Positions 54,137-64,000 of a stretch of DNA of 64,000 bases are shown here, one piece after another; the first letter of the stretch is position 1, and each line of letters begins with the position of its first letter. A program made the position numbers and the translations under genes. The stretch is taken from positions 179,881,001 through 179,945,000 of the forward strand of contig JAUMIR010000001.1 of assembly GCA_030847615.1 (NCBI GenBank), given 5' to 3'. This stretch comes from Gambelia wislizenii. Its lineage: Eukaryota > Chordata > Lepidosauria > Squamata > Crotaphytidae. The notes under the pieces are model-generated. The model was given only the letters and a program-made list of their open reading frames with translations. It was not told the origin of the DNA and did not search any database.

Positions 54137-54266
54137 GTGAAGTCGAAGGCTTTCATGGCCAGCATCCATACATTTTCCTTGTTTTTTTTCTGGACTGTGA
54201 GGCCGTGTTCTGGAATAGTTTCTTTCTGACGTTTCGCCTGCATCTGTGGCTGGCATCTTCAGAGAA
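54137..54266 (+). mobile_element. Penelope-like element arm, nearly complete
   Basis: 'gtgaagtcgaaggctttcat', 'ggccagcatccatacatttt', 'ctggactgtgaggccgtgtt', 'tttctgacgtttcgcctgca', 'tctgtggctggcatcttcag'. It matches both arms of the PLE at 27032-27745 and the fragment at 20894. No PLE coding part is adjacent. Confidence 0.85.
54224..54266 (-). ncRNA. Candidate small hammerhead ribozyme in the PLE arm
   Basis: Minus-strand order: ttct (stem I 5'), ctgaaga (the CUGANGA box), one unpaired t, gcc...ggc (short stem II), gaaa, then cg and tc completing a minimal stem III/cleavage triplet gtc, then agaa (stem I 3', perfectly complementary to ttct). PLEs are known to carry small hammerhead motifs, some with minimal stem III acting as dimers. 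The extra base after the CUGANGA box is non-canonical. Activity is inferred, not shown. Confidence 0.6.
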
Positions 54267-54282
54267 GATGTGGAAAGCAAAT

Positions 54283-55639
54283 TCCTCTTTTCACACTTTC
54301 TCTCCATGTTTGGCTCAGTTTCTTATCTTCTTTTCCTCATATCCAAACCTATAATAATTTTAAATCGATTTATGTATTTTCCAGAGAATTCATCTTCTTT
54401 TCTCCTTTATAGTTGCATTGGTTGCTTTTGTTTCCTCTTATGCTACTCCACCCCTCCCGGGTTGTTGGTTTGTTTCTCGCTAAGTTATGTCACTTGGCTT
54501 ACTAGTTTCAATTGTCCATCAATAGAAATTTATATCAGGGTGTTTTCCCCCCAAATAGAAAGAAAAATCACTTGTTTGCAGCTTTTAATGTCTATAAAAA
54601 AATTAAAAGTGGTGGCATCATTAAATACCTCAATTGGTGGCAACAATCCGGATGTGGTAAGCCTTCGACCCCATCAGGCATTCGTGGTTGGGAAGCTTTG
54701 TTTTAATTTTTGTCCCCTCCAACACACTGGTCTGGAAACTGGGTCGTCTCTGGCCCCCTCCGATTGCCTGTTTCCCCAGGCAAATTCGCCCCCTCTTTCT
54801 TACTTCTAGTGGGGTTCTCCTCCAGACTGAGTGGTCAGGACTCATGAGGCCTGTGTGTCTCAACCTCACACAATGCCCTTGCCACCAGAAGTCAACTTTG
54901 GAAGTTTTTTTTAAAAAAGAGTATCTCCTCACAACGTGTTTTCCTGGCAATTTATGGAGGCATGACACACAGCACAGTAGAAGAGCATGTCCTGTGATGT
55001 GCTGGTGTCTTTACCACTTGAAGGAGCACCTCTTCTACACATGTGCTAAGTGTATTATATAGCTTGACTCTATTTTCCCTACATAATTTCATAAGGATGG
55101 ATGTAGTATTTAGGGAGTTATGGTGGTCCTCCCCTCAGGCAACCTCCTGAGGGATCGTCAAATAGTATTGAATTTCGGTTTTTGACATTACTGAAGCTAT
55201 ACATCTGAAGCAAATCTTAACCTTCAGGAACAGCTTATTTTACTTTGGACAAGTGCCACTTTGTTTTTGAAGTGGTCTGAATACTTTCACTATGTGCTTT
55301 TGTCCAAAAGAGAGGTATACCCCTAATTAATATCTTATTCATCAACCCTTACCTCTCCCTTTCCCCCTCTGTTGTTTTTTGATTGATAGGTCTTCTGGAC
55401 CTGTCCTCTTATATTCACCAAACACACTGTTCCCACTGTATACATATATTCTCAAAGACATGATTCTAGAGATATTGCACAATATCTTACTTTTGATAAT
55501 ACAGAAATGTTGCAATGCATTATACTCTGAGGGCCTCTGAAGAGTAATATTCATGTTACTTAGAACTTTAATATATGTTTGATATCCTGATACAATTGTC
55601 CTGATACAACTATTATATCTTAATGAATTCCAGTCTCCA
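54283..55639. other. Unassigned DNA
   Basis: A plus-strand frame (54246-54809) and overlapping minus frames exist but show no domain, and hydrophobic stretches in them reflect T-rich DNA. The segment at about 54640-55060 has a more repeat-like, GC-richer texture and could be a dispersed element with no second copy here. Confidence 0.4.
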
Positions 55640-57128
55640 GGGCAGGATGAACAGCATCCAAGAGTACTAGAGTAACTTGAAGATATAGTCTCAGGGCCAT
55701 TAACAATAAGCTTTGAGAATTCTTGGAGGACAGAAGAAATCCCAGCAAATTGGAGAAGGACGATGTTGTTCCCATCTTCAAAAAGGGCAAAAAAGAGGAT
55801 CACAGCAACGACTGCCCAGTCAGCTTGATGTCAATAGCAGGATTTTTTTTTAAGACTAGATCATTAAATAGTCAGTCTGTACACACTTAGCAAGGAATGC
55901 TGTGAGTACTAAGAGTCAGTATGGGTTTCTCAAAAACAAGCCATATTACACTCTAACTACCTCCCTCACTTCTCTCACTCCCCCCTCCCTTTAATAGAGT
56001 TACAAGCTTGGTAGAGCAGGGAAGTGTTTGTATTTTAATTTCAGTAAGACTTTTGAGAAGGTTCCCTCTGATATTAATGTAGACAAGGAGGTGAACTGTG
56101 AGCTGGACAATGCTACAGCTAGATGGATCTGTAATTCTGAGCAAACCCAGAGAGCATTCACTAATGGTTGCTCTTCATCCTGGAGTGAAGTGACTAAGGG
56201 GTTGCCACAGGGTTCTGTTATGGGCCCAGTGTTGTTCAACATCTTTGAAAACCTCTTACATGATGGAATACAAGGTATGATTATCAAATTTGCAAATGAC
56301 ACCAAAGTGAGGTGGGTGGTAGCAAATACCCCAGAGGACAGGTTCAGAATTCAAAAAGACTTTGACAGATTGGGAGCCTGACCAGAACTAACAAAATGAA
56401 TTTAAAAAGGGATTCATGTATGAGACTACTTCTAGGCAGGAAAAACAAAATGTACATATGTAGGGTGAGTGATACCTGACTTGAAAGCAGTAATGTGAAA
56501 AGCATCTAGGGGTCTTTGAGTCAACAATATCATGTATCAGCCAAAAAATGCTAATGAAATTCTAGGCTGCATCTACAGGCGCATAATATCCAGATCAAGG
56601 GAATTATTAGTGCCACTCTATTCTGCTTTGGTCAGACCTCACCTGGAATTCTGTCTCAATTTCTGGGCACCACATTTCAAGAAGGATATCAACAAACTAG
56701 AATGTTCCTAGAGAAAGGCCACCAAGATGATAAACATATGTAAACCAAACCTTATGAGGAACAACTTAGAGAGTTGGGTATATTCAGCTTGAAGAAGACA
56801 GAGGTGTCATGATCTTTAAATATCTGAACTGATGTCATGTAAAAGATGGTGTGAGCTTGGTTTCTGCTGCGCCAAAGATTAGAACACAGACCAGTAGTTT
56901 CAGTCCAATAAAAGAGTTTCTACCTAAATATTAAGAACTTCTTTTACTGTATGAACTGTTCAACAGTGGAAAAGACTGCCTGGTGGGGGGGCAGGGTCTC
57001 TCCTTCTTTAGAGGTCTTTAAAAGGAGGTTGGATGGATATCTTCCAGGAGTGATGCAGTTGTGTATTCCTGCATGGCAGAGGAATGGATTAGACGGCCCT
57101 TGTGACCCCTTCCAAAATGAGATTCTAT
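55640..57128 (+). mobile_element. CR1 LINE, 5'-truncated
   Basis: It runs from the RT fingers ('cgatgttgttcccatcttca', a V.PIFKKG motif at about 55763-55790) through the palm (56028-56381) to the C-terminal region and a 3' end near 57120 ('atgagattctatgctg'). Many stops and indels, including a G run near 56982, make it old. Confidence 0.88.
56028..56381 (+). pseudogene. CR1 reverse transcriptase palm fragment
   Basis: The frame reads VPSDINVDKEV, then SSSWSEVTKGLPQGSVMGPV and KFANDTKVRWVVANTPEDR. Box B (LPQGSVMGP) is largely kept, but the palm motif is FAND in place of FADD, replacing a metal-binding aspartate. It is non-functional by both truncation and this change. Confidence 0.9.
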
Positions 57129-57839
57129 GCTGAATAAATGAATTATGCCTTCTGTGAATATCTGGACCTTCTGAGACTTTTTTCTCTCAATTACAATCCA
57201 TTAAAATGGCTCTGGAGTCTTCTGTTTATCACCCGCTATCCAAATTAATGTCACAGATAAGTATTACTGCTGAATACAAAGGGCAGTAAATGAGGGGCCA
57301 ATCCACACTGACATCACTAATTCTATTTCAGCAGTTAAACACCACAAACATTTTTGTGCTGCAAGCAAAACAAAACAAAAAAGTGTTCTGCTTATCATCT
57401 AAAGAGGCTGTAGAAACTCCAACTATCTCTTGCTTTTCAAAGGATATAATATTCTCCTATAATAAAAACCATGGCTGTAATTAGCAATCCATTTCTTCGA
57501 GATTAATTCATGAAGGTATGACCACTTCTAAATTAATTGGATTGTGCATTATAATAAAATTCTTTCCAAAGAAATTGTGGGCAAGTCAATTTGTGTGTCT
57601 ACACAACTACCATTTAAAGCCCTTTTCATCGTCTGCATGGGAGTGATCTCTTTGAAGCATCAAACCATTGACACATTTTCAACAATAAGGCTTTATATTC
57701 TCCAATAATATAATGTAGGGACCAACATTGACAGATGTTTATGAATGAATACAGTAACAATTATGGCCTGCTATAAACTAACATAAGCCAAGATTCTCTT
57801 AAATCCCATAGTGTACAAAATTAAAAGGATCTATTCAAC
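57129..57839. other. Unique-looking AT-rich DNA
   Basis: Contains TAAT-rich stretches around 57425-57600, with no repeat or exon signature. It could include old conserved noncoding sequence. Confidence 0.4.
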
Positions 57840-58073
57840 CATTTCCTCACAAATCTAGTTTTTAAGCTGTATATAGTTTTATTGCACTTTAATATGTTAG
57901 TGTTTTAAATGTTTTAATACTGTAAATTGTTTAATCTGTTTTTAAAATCTCATATTTAGATCTATATTTTTAATGATTGTGTATTGTTTTAGACACATTG
58001 GTAGCCGCCTTGAGTCCCTATATTGGGAGAAAAGTGGGATATAAATAAATATAATAAATAAATAAATAAAATT
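57840..58073 (+). mobile_element. L2-type LINE 3' tail
   Basis: 'ggtagccgccttgagtccct' and 'gggagaaaagtgggatataa' followed by an AAAT/ATAA-rich tail, as in 23610 and 31740. Confidence 0.82.
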
Positions 58074-58125
58074 TCTTACTTTTTTTCTATTGTCCTCTTC
58101 TCCTCTCCATGAGAGGAACCACAAG

Positions 58126-58222
58126 AAATTCCAAATCCATATTGTAATAACACCTTTATTAAGCCAGTCATAAGATAGAAAAATCTCATGAAGCTTGCTT
58201 TTGGAACCAAACTTCCTTCATT
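58126..58222 (-). mobile_element. Dispersed repeat tail with GAAAGCTT-type hairpin
   Basis: Read on the minus strand it contains 'aatgaaggaagtttggttcc', 'aagcaagcttcatgag' and 'ttaataaaggtgttattaca'. The same layout (GATGAAG, stem-loop, GAAAGCTT, later AATAAAGGT) appears at 61621-61745. The parent family is not certain. Confidence 0.5.
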
Positions 58223-58237
58223 GGGGAAAAAAAAAAG

Positions 58238-58476
58238 ATTTAAGATATTTAAGCAATAGCAATAGCATTTCTATTTCTATACCACTTATCAGTGCCAAAG
58301 AACTCCCTAAGTGGTTTACAATGTTTTTTAGCTTATTGCCCTCCACAAGCCGGGCACTCATTTTACCAAGCTATGGAAGGATGGAAGGATGAGTCAACCT
58401 TGGAGCCCTGTACGATCAACTCACAATGTTATGGCTGCAGTACTGGCATTTAACCACTCTGCCAACAGGGCTCCCT
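58238..58476 (-). mobile_element. tRNA-derived SINE, 'gagccctg' family
   Basis: On the minus strand the head is 'gggagccctgttggcagagt', followed by 'ttaaatgccagtactgcagc', 'gctccaaggttgactcatcc', and a LINE-like tail 'gtaaaccacttagggagttc'. It is the same family as 61938-62160, in opposite orientation. Confidence 0.82.
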
Positions 58477-59342
58477 ATTATATTTAAGGGATTTCAAATT
58501 TCCTTCTGACCAAAGAAGAAACAACAGCCAACTGGAACTTCTTCTCACTGCTAAGCAGAGTTTAGTCCAGCTATTTTTTCTTGTACTTGAACTCAGCTTG
58601 TACCAAGCAATTTGATAGTGGAAGGAATTGATCCTTTGATCATCTGAACTATGCAGTGAAACCCCAGCTTGCAAATTAATACATTGTATTACCAGTTGCA
58701 GATAGGAAGAAAGGGAAAAACAGACAAGTTGCATACAAGGAACAAATTAGTTTTCTGTGTAAACACTCGAAGCTAGCCAGTATAGTATCAAAGCTAACAG
58801 GAAGCAAGGATGACCTCTGATTTTCAGAAGAGTAGTTTTCAATATCTATTTATTTAGGTAATCGTTCCCATGTTGAGCTCCATGGAATTAGGTGAGAGGA
58901 ATCCCTTCAGTCAAAAGTGAGGCAGGAGCAAGGACACACTTCTTTGGAATTGGGGTCATGAGATGTCCAACAGATACCTGGTGAAGTACATGTGAACTGG
59001 ACAACTGGCAAAATGTGAGGTAGCAGAGAGAAAAAGACATACACTGTAGTTACTTCATAACAGGCAGGACTATGAGGAGAGTTCCTCTGTGTTTGGAGGA
59101 TACTAAATTTTGTGTTCCAAGGGAGCAGATCCCAGAAGAGGCACATAGTATGATCAGCACCATTGCATCAATGAGCTCAGCAGGATGCAGCAAGTATAAT
59201 CTGCATTTGTATCCCAGACCACAGATGTAAAGGAAACCATACGATGCCCTGGAGCAGGCTCAGAACCTACTTCATGAGTAAAATCAGTCAGAAAGATTAC
59301 TTTCAGCACTATGGACAGATCATAGGGACTTTATCATTCAGC
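58477..59342. other. No recognisable feature
   Basis: Unique-looking DNA with short unremarkable frames. Confidence 0.45.
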
Positions 59343-59629
59343 TAAGGCGGTGATGGTGAACCTATGACACCTAATTCCTCCGCCCGCAACCTCACCACCC
59401 TCCCTAAAGTGGTAATCCAGGCTTCAAAGCCTCATTTTAGGGAGGGGGAAGGAAAGTGGCAGGTGGGGCTATGAAGTCCCGATCGCCACATTAGAGAGGG
59501 TGGGAGGGTGCAGGAAAGTGGTGGGTGGGACTATGAAGCCCCACCCACCACTTGAGGGAGGCAGGGGGATGGAACTTCCCCCCACCTGGCCACCACCACC
59601 CCTGAGGCCTGCCATACTTCCCCGGAGCC

Positions 59630-60065
59630 GCCTTGGAAAGACCGGGTAAGGTGACTGGCAGGCAGGACTCTACTGGGGAAGGTGGTGGGCGAGCGGAAGG
59701 GTGGCCACCCAGCCTCTCCCTGGCCTTCCCGCAGTGGCTCCAAAGCCTCAGAGCTGCCTTGGAAAGGCCGGGGAAGATGATGGGCAAGTGAGAGGGTGGC
59801 CACCCGGCCTCTCCCCGGCCTTCCCGAGGTGGCTCCAAAGCCTCGGAAAGGCCGGGGAAGATGGCGGGTGAGCGGGAGGGTGGCCACCCGGCCTCTCCCC
59901 AGCCTTCACAAGAGGGCTCCATGGCTTTGAAGCCATGGAGCCACCTTGGGGAGGCTGGGGAAGGCAGCGGGCAAGTGGGAGGGTGGCTGCCCGCCCTTCC
60001 CGAGGGGGCTCCGTGGCTTTGAAGCCTCGGAGCTGCCTCAGAAAGGCTGGGGAAGGCGGCGGATG
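59630..60065. repeat. About 105 bp GC-rich tandem units
   Basis: About four units with 'ggaaaggccggggaag', a central 'gggtggccacccggcctctc' and 'ggtggctccaaagcctcgg'. As at 1063-1690, the unit is internally palindromic ('aaaggccgggga' against 'tccccggcctt'). The long minus-strand Pro/Ser/Arg frames (59491-60105) are repeat artefacts. Confidence 0.8.
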
Positions 60066-60459
60066 GGAGGGAGGGACTCTTGTTTGAGCCCAGGGCACTG
60101 TTCACAGCTTCTCCAATGGAGCCTTCCTATATCGCTCCACACAGGGGAGCTGCCAAAAGAGGGAGGGGGGAGAATGCACATGTGCATATGTGTGTGTGTG
60201 TGTGCACGTGGCATTGTGGAGAGGGGGAGTAAGTGCTTTAAGGGGAAGAAGCTGAGGGTCTGGGAGCTGAGGAACTGCCCGCGTAATTGCTCCTAGGCTA
60301 CCTGGCAACACATGCTCTACTCCATGGCTAACTCAGGCTGCCTCCTTGTCTCCAACTCCACCTTGCTCCCACGCTCACTACCGTGCCCCCCAGCCTTCCT
60401 CTACCTCCAGCAGGTAAGTCGACCTCTTTTATATCTTTCCCTTCTTCACTCATGGGTGA

Positions 60460-60760
60460 GGTATCCCCCCCAAAAAAATAAACCCATGGGTCAGAGGGAG
60501 GCTGGGGGAGGTGGGGGGAAAGTAGCGATGGGGCCTTCAAAAGCTCCATCATCACTTTCGGTGGGCCGAGATGGGGGGTGGAGGGGAAGTAGCGATGGGG
60601 CCTCCGGAAGCTCCATTGCCACTTTCGGGAGCCCAGGGAAGGTGGGGGGAAAAGTAGTGACAGGGCCTCCAGGCGGCCAGGTAGCTGTTATTATTCGTGA
60701 ATTTTTCACATTCGAGGGGGTCTTTGGAACCTAACCCCCATGAATGTGAAGGAATGACTG
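60460..60760. mobile_element. Right end of a second long Tigger-like element
   Basis: The terminus 'catgaatgtgaaggaatgactg' lies next to TA (60761-60762), preceded by 'ttcacattcgagggggtctt'. Bases 60698-60751 match 1769-1824. The upstream GC-rich units (60490-60670, 'gggaaagtagcgatggggcc' repeats) resemble the 343-1062 array. The left TIR was not found, so this copy is partial or rearranged. Confidence 0.75.
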
Positions 60761-60931
60761 TACATTTTGTGACAACTCATTAATTATTAATAAACAATTA
60801 ATAATATTGTTGATTAAACAATAAATATCACAAAATAATGTTTTTTCCTCAAAGTGACACACCACCTGAGTTATGTTCAGTTTTTTGGAGACATTTGACA
60901 CACCAAGTTCAAAAGGTTGCCCATCACTGGG

Positions 60932-61620
60932 CTACGGTCTTACATTACTTCCCTGAATATCTTTCTCAACTTCCTTATCTCCAAGCCAAGGTGAGCCTGG
61001 CATTGAAACCGAACACATATAAAACATAATGTAGTCTCTGTGTGGGACCCATTTCCTGTGACAACTCAAGCATAGGGGATATCATTTCTGAGAGGCAGGT
61101 AGCTTCAAACATCTGAACTTGTACTGGATGGCTGGCTGTGAGGTTCAGAGTTGCTTTAGGGATCTGGATGTTCTACCCATATTACTGATATTGGCTCACC
61201 CAATCTGCCTGCTTCGACACCATCTGCATCTGATTCCTGATAGTGGTGAAAGACTGCTATACTCATATACACTACATAGTTATAGAAATTTGTTGCCACT
61301 AAATTCAGATCTTTGGGTAGGGATTTGGGATTATTTGCTACGGAGAGTACTGTAGTCCACTCCTTTGAATTACAGCACTAAGTTCTCCTAGAGAATGCAG
61401 AATATGTTGTATTGCACATATACTTACAGATACACCTTTTGTACAAACAACAAAGAACCAAATATAAATTATTTCTTTATAAATTATAAACATAAAATAT
61501 GTTCCTCCCCAGTCCCCACATGACCAAGAATGAGAGGCCTATACCTGCACTGAAATCCCACGATACCATCTTAACTGACACCAGAGTAACATCTGAGTCA
61601 AAATGTAGGGCCATGACTCT
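60932..61620. other. No recognisable feature
   Basis: AT-rich unique-looking DNA with one short frame pair and no signature. Confidence 0.45.
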
Positions 61621-61745
61621 AATGTCTTTTTTTTCTCTCCTGCATGATTTTTAACATCTTTGCCTGATAAAGAAGCCAGTGAGTTTTGAAAGCTTGGATA
61701 ATGCATTTTCTGCATTTTGATTGGCCAATAAAGGTATTGCTTTTC
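61621..61745 (+). mobile_element. Dispersed repeat tail with GAAAGCTT-type hairpin, copy 2
   Basis: 'ttgcctgataaagaagccag', 'tgagttttgaaagcttggat' and 'ggccaataaaggtattgctt'. It has the same layout as 58126-58222, in the opposite orientation. Confidence 0.5.
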
Positions 61746-61937
61746 AATAATTTTTTTTTTGTATGTCCTCCATAGATAGTCATGTAGTGGTAAGCAGGAT
61801 TTTTACAATACAGCAAGAGTGGATATGTAGAATGAAAACTGGTCAGTTGCAACAATACATACATTTTTTTGTTAATAGAAATAACATTTACTGAAGAACA
61901 GATCAGTAAACTGAAATGAGTAACTTGGCAATAGTTC

Positions 61938-62160
61938 ATTTAGAGGGAGCCCTGGCAGCGTAGAGCTTAAATGCCTGTATTGCAGCCACAACATTATGAA
62001 TTCAATCCTACAAGGCTCCAAGGCTGACTCAGCCTTCCATCCTTCTGTAGGTTGGTAAAATGAGTACCCAGCTAGTTGAGGGCAATTAGCTAACATGTTG
62101 TAAACTGCTTAGGGAATGCTTTGACACTGATAAGTGGTAATAGAAGTGCTACTGCTGTCC
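61938..62160 (+). mobile_element. tRNA-derived SINE, 'gagccctg' family
   Basis: Head 'agggagccctggcagcgtag', then 'ttaaatgcctgtattgcagc', 'gctccaaggctgactcagcc', and tail 'gtaaactgcttagggaatgc'. It matches 58238-58476 inverted. Confidence 0.84.
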
Positions 62161-64000
62161 AAGAACATCCTTTGCTTGGAGAAAGTACCAGGCTGAAAGG
62201 GAGGCATTTTCCATTTTAATGGGTCTTACTGAGAGCTGCTGTAGGTCTTAGTACACAGTACTGGGCTAGCTAAGTGCTTGAGATAGATACTATGAAAGGC
62301 AATGTGTGTGTGTGTGTGTGTGTGTGTACATACACACAGAGACACACACACCTTAGGTAATAAAATAAATGATAGATGAAGAAATAGTCTGACCTGTGAG
62401 GAAATAGTTCCCTATGTTCCTTACAGTATTGTTTCCTCACAAGACCAGAGCTTTGTCAATGTATTTTTTGATGACAACTTCCAGAATCCCCCAGCCAACA
62501 TGGACATTGTTCATGCTAGTTGGAGGATTCTGGGAAATCCAAAGTAACTTTTCCAAGCTCTGTTCATCAGGGCAGAAGATGGTGAGGTGTTGGGATAGAG
62601 ACTGAGGCAAGGATAGGACAGGAAGGCAGGAAGGAAACGAAAACATATGGCCATCCTCCTTCTTGCATCTTGCCACATTCTTCAATTTATTTAACAAATA
62701 TTAAATTAATGTGATTGTACAAAGATAGAATTCAAACCACATTTCATTCCCCATATTAATTTTCACTGAATACAAATAGGTGAACCTTGAATATTGCTTT
62801 GTTCCTCAGTACCTGTTTTTGAAAGTAAGGGAATGGCAGTATTTCAAGCTTTGCCTGAGGCAATGTGAGTTTATCTAATTATCAGAGATCTAAAAAGCAG
62901 AAGCACACCAACTGTCAGGGGATTTGAACAGATTTTGTCTTCTTGACACTTGCTTTACTTAACATTCTACATTTAATTGTTGAGAAACTTCCTCACATTC
63001 TTTTAAAGTTGGCAAATATGGTAATATGCATGCTTTAAAAAACAAAAACAAAAAACAAACAAAAAAAACTCAAAGACACCAGTGTGCATGAAGTAAGCAC
63101 CAAATCCCTAAGTGAAATGTTTGGCATGTAAACAATTTTAATTTAGGATATGACTTTATATCTCAACTGAAAAATGTGCAATAATCACTTGGGAGCCACT
63201 GCTAATAAAGAGTAATGTAGTAACTTACCAGCTCTTTTTTACTTTGTAAAATATTTTTCAAATATTCAGTATCTAATCAACTAACTTTCAAGTATCTACA
63301 GGGAACATCAATGGGCTGAGAGTGGTATAGGAAAGAGATTTGGGACTAGAAACAGAAACAACTGCACTGTATTTGCTTTGGCAGAAAAAAAGCTTATGAA
63401 ATTTGTATTTGTTCTAACCAGGGGAAACACTGTGAAAGTATTGAACCAGCAATGCTTTACCCCTATTCAGCATCAGCCAACATTCAAACCATCATTCTTT
63501 GGTGTTGCTGCATATGTGGTTAGTTGCTTTGTGTGTGATTCCAGAGCAAATTGCTGTTTACCTCTAATCTGCTGCTGCAAATACGACTCACTTCTCCAGT
63601 ATTCACACATGAATACCTGCTGCTTTTAAAGTCACAATAGTTTCTCATAATGCCATTTTTGGGTGCAATTAACTCCAATTCTACATGGAAGTATCAGTAA
63701 CATTTGTATCAATATGGCCCAAGAACTATGTGCAGGGGCTTGTTAAAGCCAACCTCAGAACTGTTGAGATGATATTTTCACAGTCTTACTACTCTTCTGC
63801 AGCTTGGATTTTGATCTAGAATTGGTGGGGAAGATGGCAGTGAGGGTAGAAAGAGGCTCCAAGGGTGAATGCCAAGCATGCAGTTGAGTAGACAAGGCCA
63901 TGTGGGTCTCCTCATGGCCTTCATATACTCCTTCTTTTCATCTTGCTCTATAACTTGGGTGGACAATCATAACAGGTCTTGGGGGCAGGGGAGGATCAGA
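62161..64000. other. Unique-looking DNA to the window end
   Basis: Holds a (TG)12 microsatellite at 62303-62327 and an AAAAC-rich stretch near 63040-63070. No exon, RNA gene or named repeat is recognised. Confidence 0.5.

Larger units (their letters stand above)
53995..54282. repeat. 27 bp perfect inverted repeat at an L1/PLE junction
   Basis: Bases 53995-54021 (atttgctttccacatcttct and seven more) are the exact inverse of 54256-54282. The left copy lies in the L1 ORF2 coding sequence. The right copy begins in the PLE hammerhead-like segment and runs past its edge. The 234 bp between them holds AT-rich DNA and the PLE arm. Confidence 0.93.
59343..60931. mobile_element. hAT-like element carrying GC-rich arrays and a Tigger-like end
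   Basis: The left 'taaggcggtgatggtgaacc' and right 'ggttgcccatcactgggcta' are imperfect inverse termini of hAT type (consensus-like CAG..GTGATGG..AACC). Inside are 'tatgacacc' on the left and 'tgacacaccaagttc' on the right, as expected for hAT subterminal sequence. No transposase is encoded, and an 8 bp target duplication is not evident. The middle (59380-60760) is GC-rich tandem and Tigger-like DNA, so one element sits within the other. Confidence 0.6.

Noticed and set aside
54246..54809. 187-codon plus-strand frame as a membrane protein
   Set aside because: It begins inside a PLE arm, its hydrophobicity follows T-rich DNA, and no family resemblance or splice signals were seen.
59491..60105. 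204-codon minus-strand frame rich in Pro and Ser
   Set aside because: It arises from GC-rich palindromic tandem units, and competing long frames occupy the other phases.

Overview
This is noncoding DNA from a vertebrate, most likely a squamate reptile and probably an iguanian lizard. The host is inferred from the repeat set: Sauria-type tRNA SINEs, a 5S-rRNA-derived SINE, Bov-B (RTE), CR1, L2 and L1 LINEs, Penelope-like elements (PLEs), a tyrosine-recombinase retroelement remnant and many hAT-like and Tigger-like MITEs. I recognise no host protein-coding exon, functional tRNA or rRNA gene, CpG-island promoter or prokaryotic feature. Nearly every long reading frame here is retrotransposon debris, a tandem repeat or a simple repeat. 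The window is probably intergenic or a large intron.

Layout. 0-10.8 kb: a 1.65 kb Tigger-like element filled with GC-rich tandem arrays (179-1832), small TA-flanked MITEs, and a SINE that took two separate LINE insertions, each with an intact target-site duplication (7773-8740). A CR1 split by a Tigger-like MITE follows (9384-10815). 11-24 kb: SINEs, CR1 pieces, a roughly 1 kb element with internal tandem units (13750-14738), and AT-rich apparently unique DNA including a candidate conserved noncoding block (about 18060-18500). 24-36 kb: two unnamed dispersed families, each also present elsewhere in the window; a PLE deletion derivative with a perfect 14 bp target duplication (27032-27745); a 5S-derived SINE; two Bov-B pieces flanking a PLE reverse-transcriptase relic and another LINE; and an L2. 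37-48 kb: a 351 bp near-perfect fold-back element, a SINE split by a hAT-type MITE, L2 copies, and an 83 bp inverted duplication. 49.7-54.3 kb: a tyrosine-recombinase plus SGNH-hydrolase remnant, an L1 ORF1 fragment, a frameshifted L1 ORF2, and a PLE arm carrying a well-preserved small hammerhead-ribozyme-like core. 55.6-64 kb: CR1, L2 tails, two SINEs, and a hAT-like element holding a relative of the 179-1832 element.

The genes here do not form a pathway. What connects them is mobilisation: Bov-B LINEs can supply the machinery for Sauria-tailed SINEs, L2/CR1 LINEs leave 5'-truncated tails, and unseen transposases must have moved the MITEs. The best candidates for something beyond ordinary annotation are the hammerhead-like PLE arm (54224-54266), the YR-SGNH relic (49745-50530), the hairpin-array Tigger-like family (179-1832 and 60460-60760), and the 46520/47135 inverted duplication.
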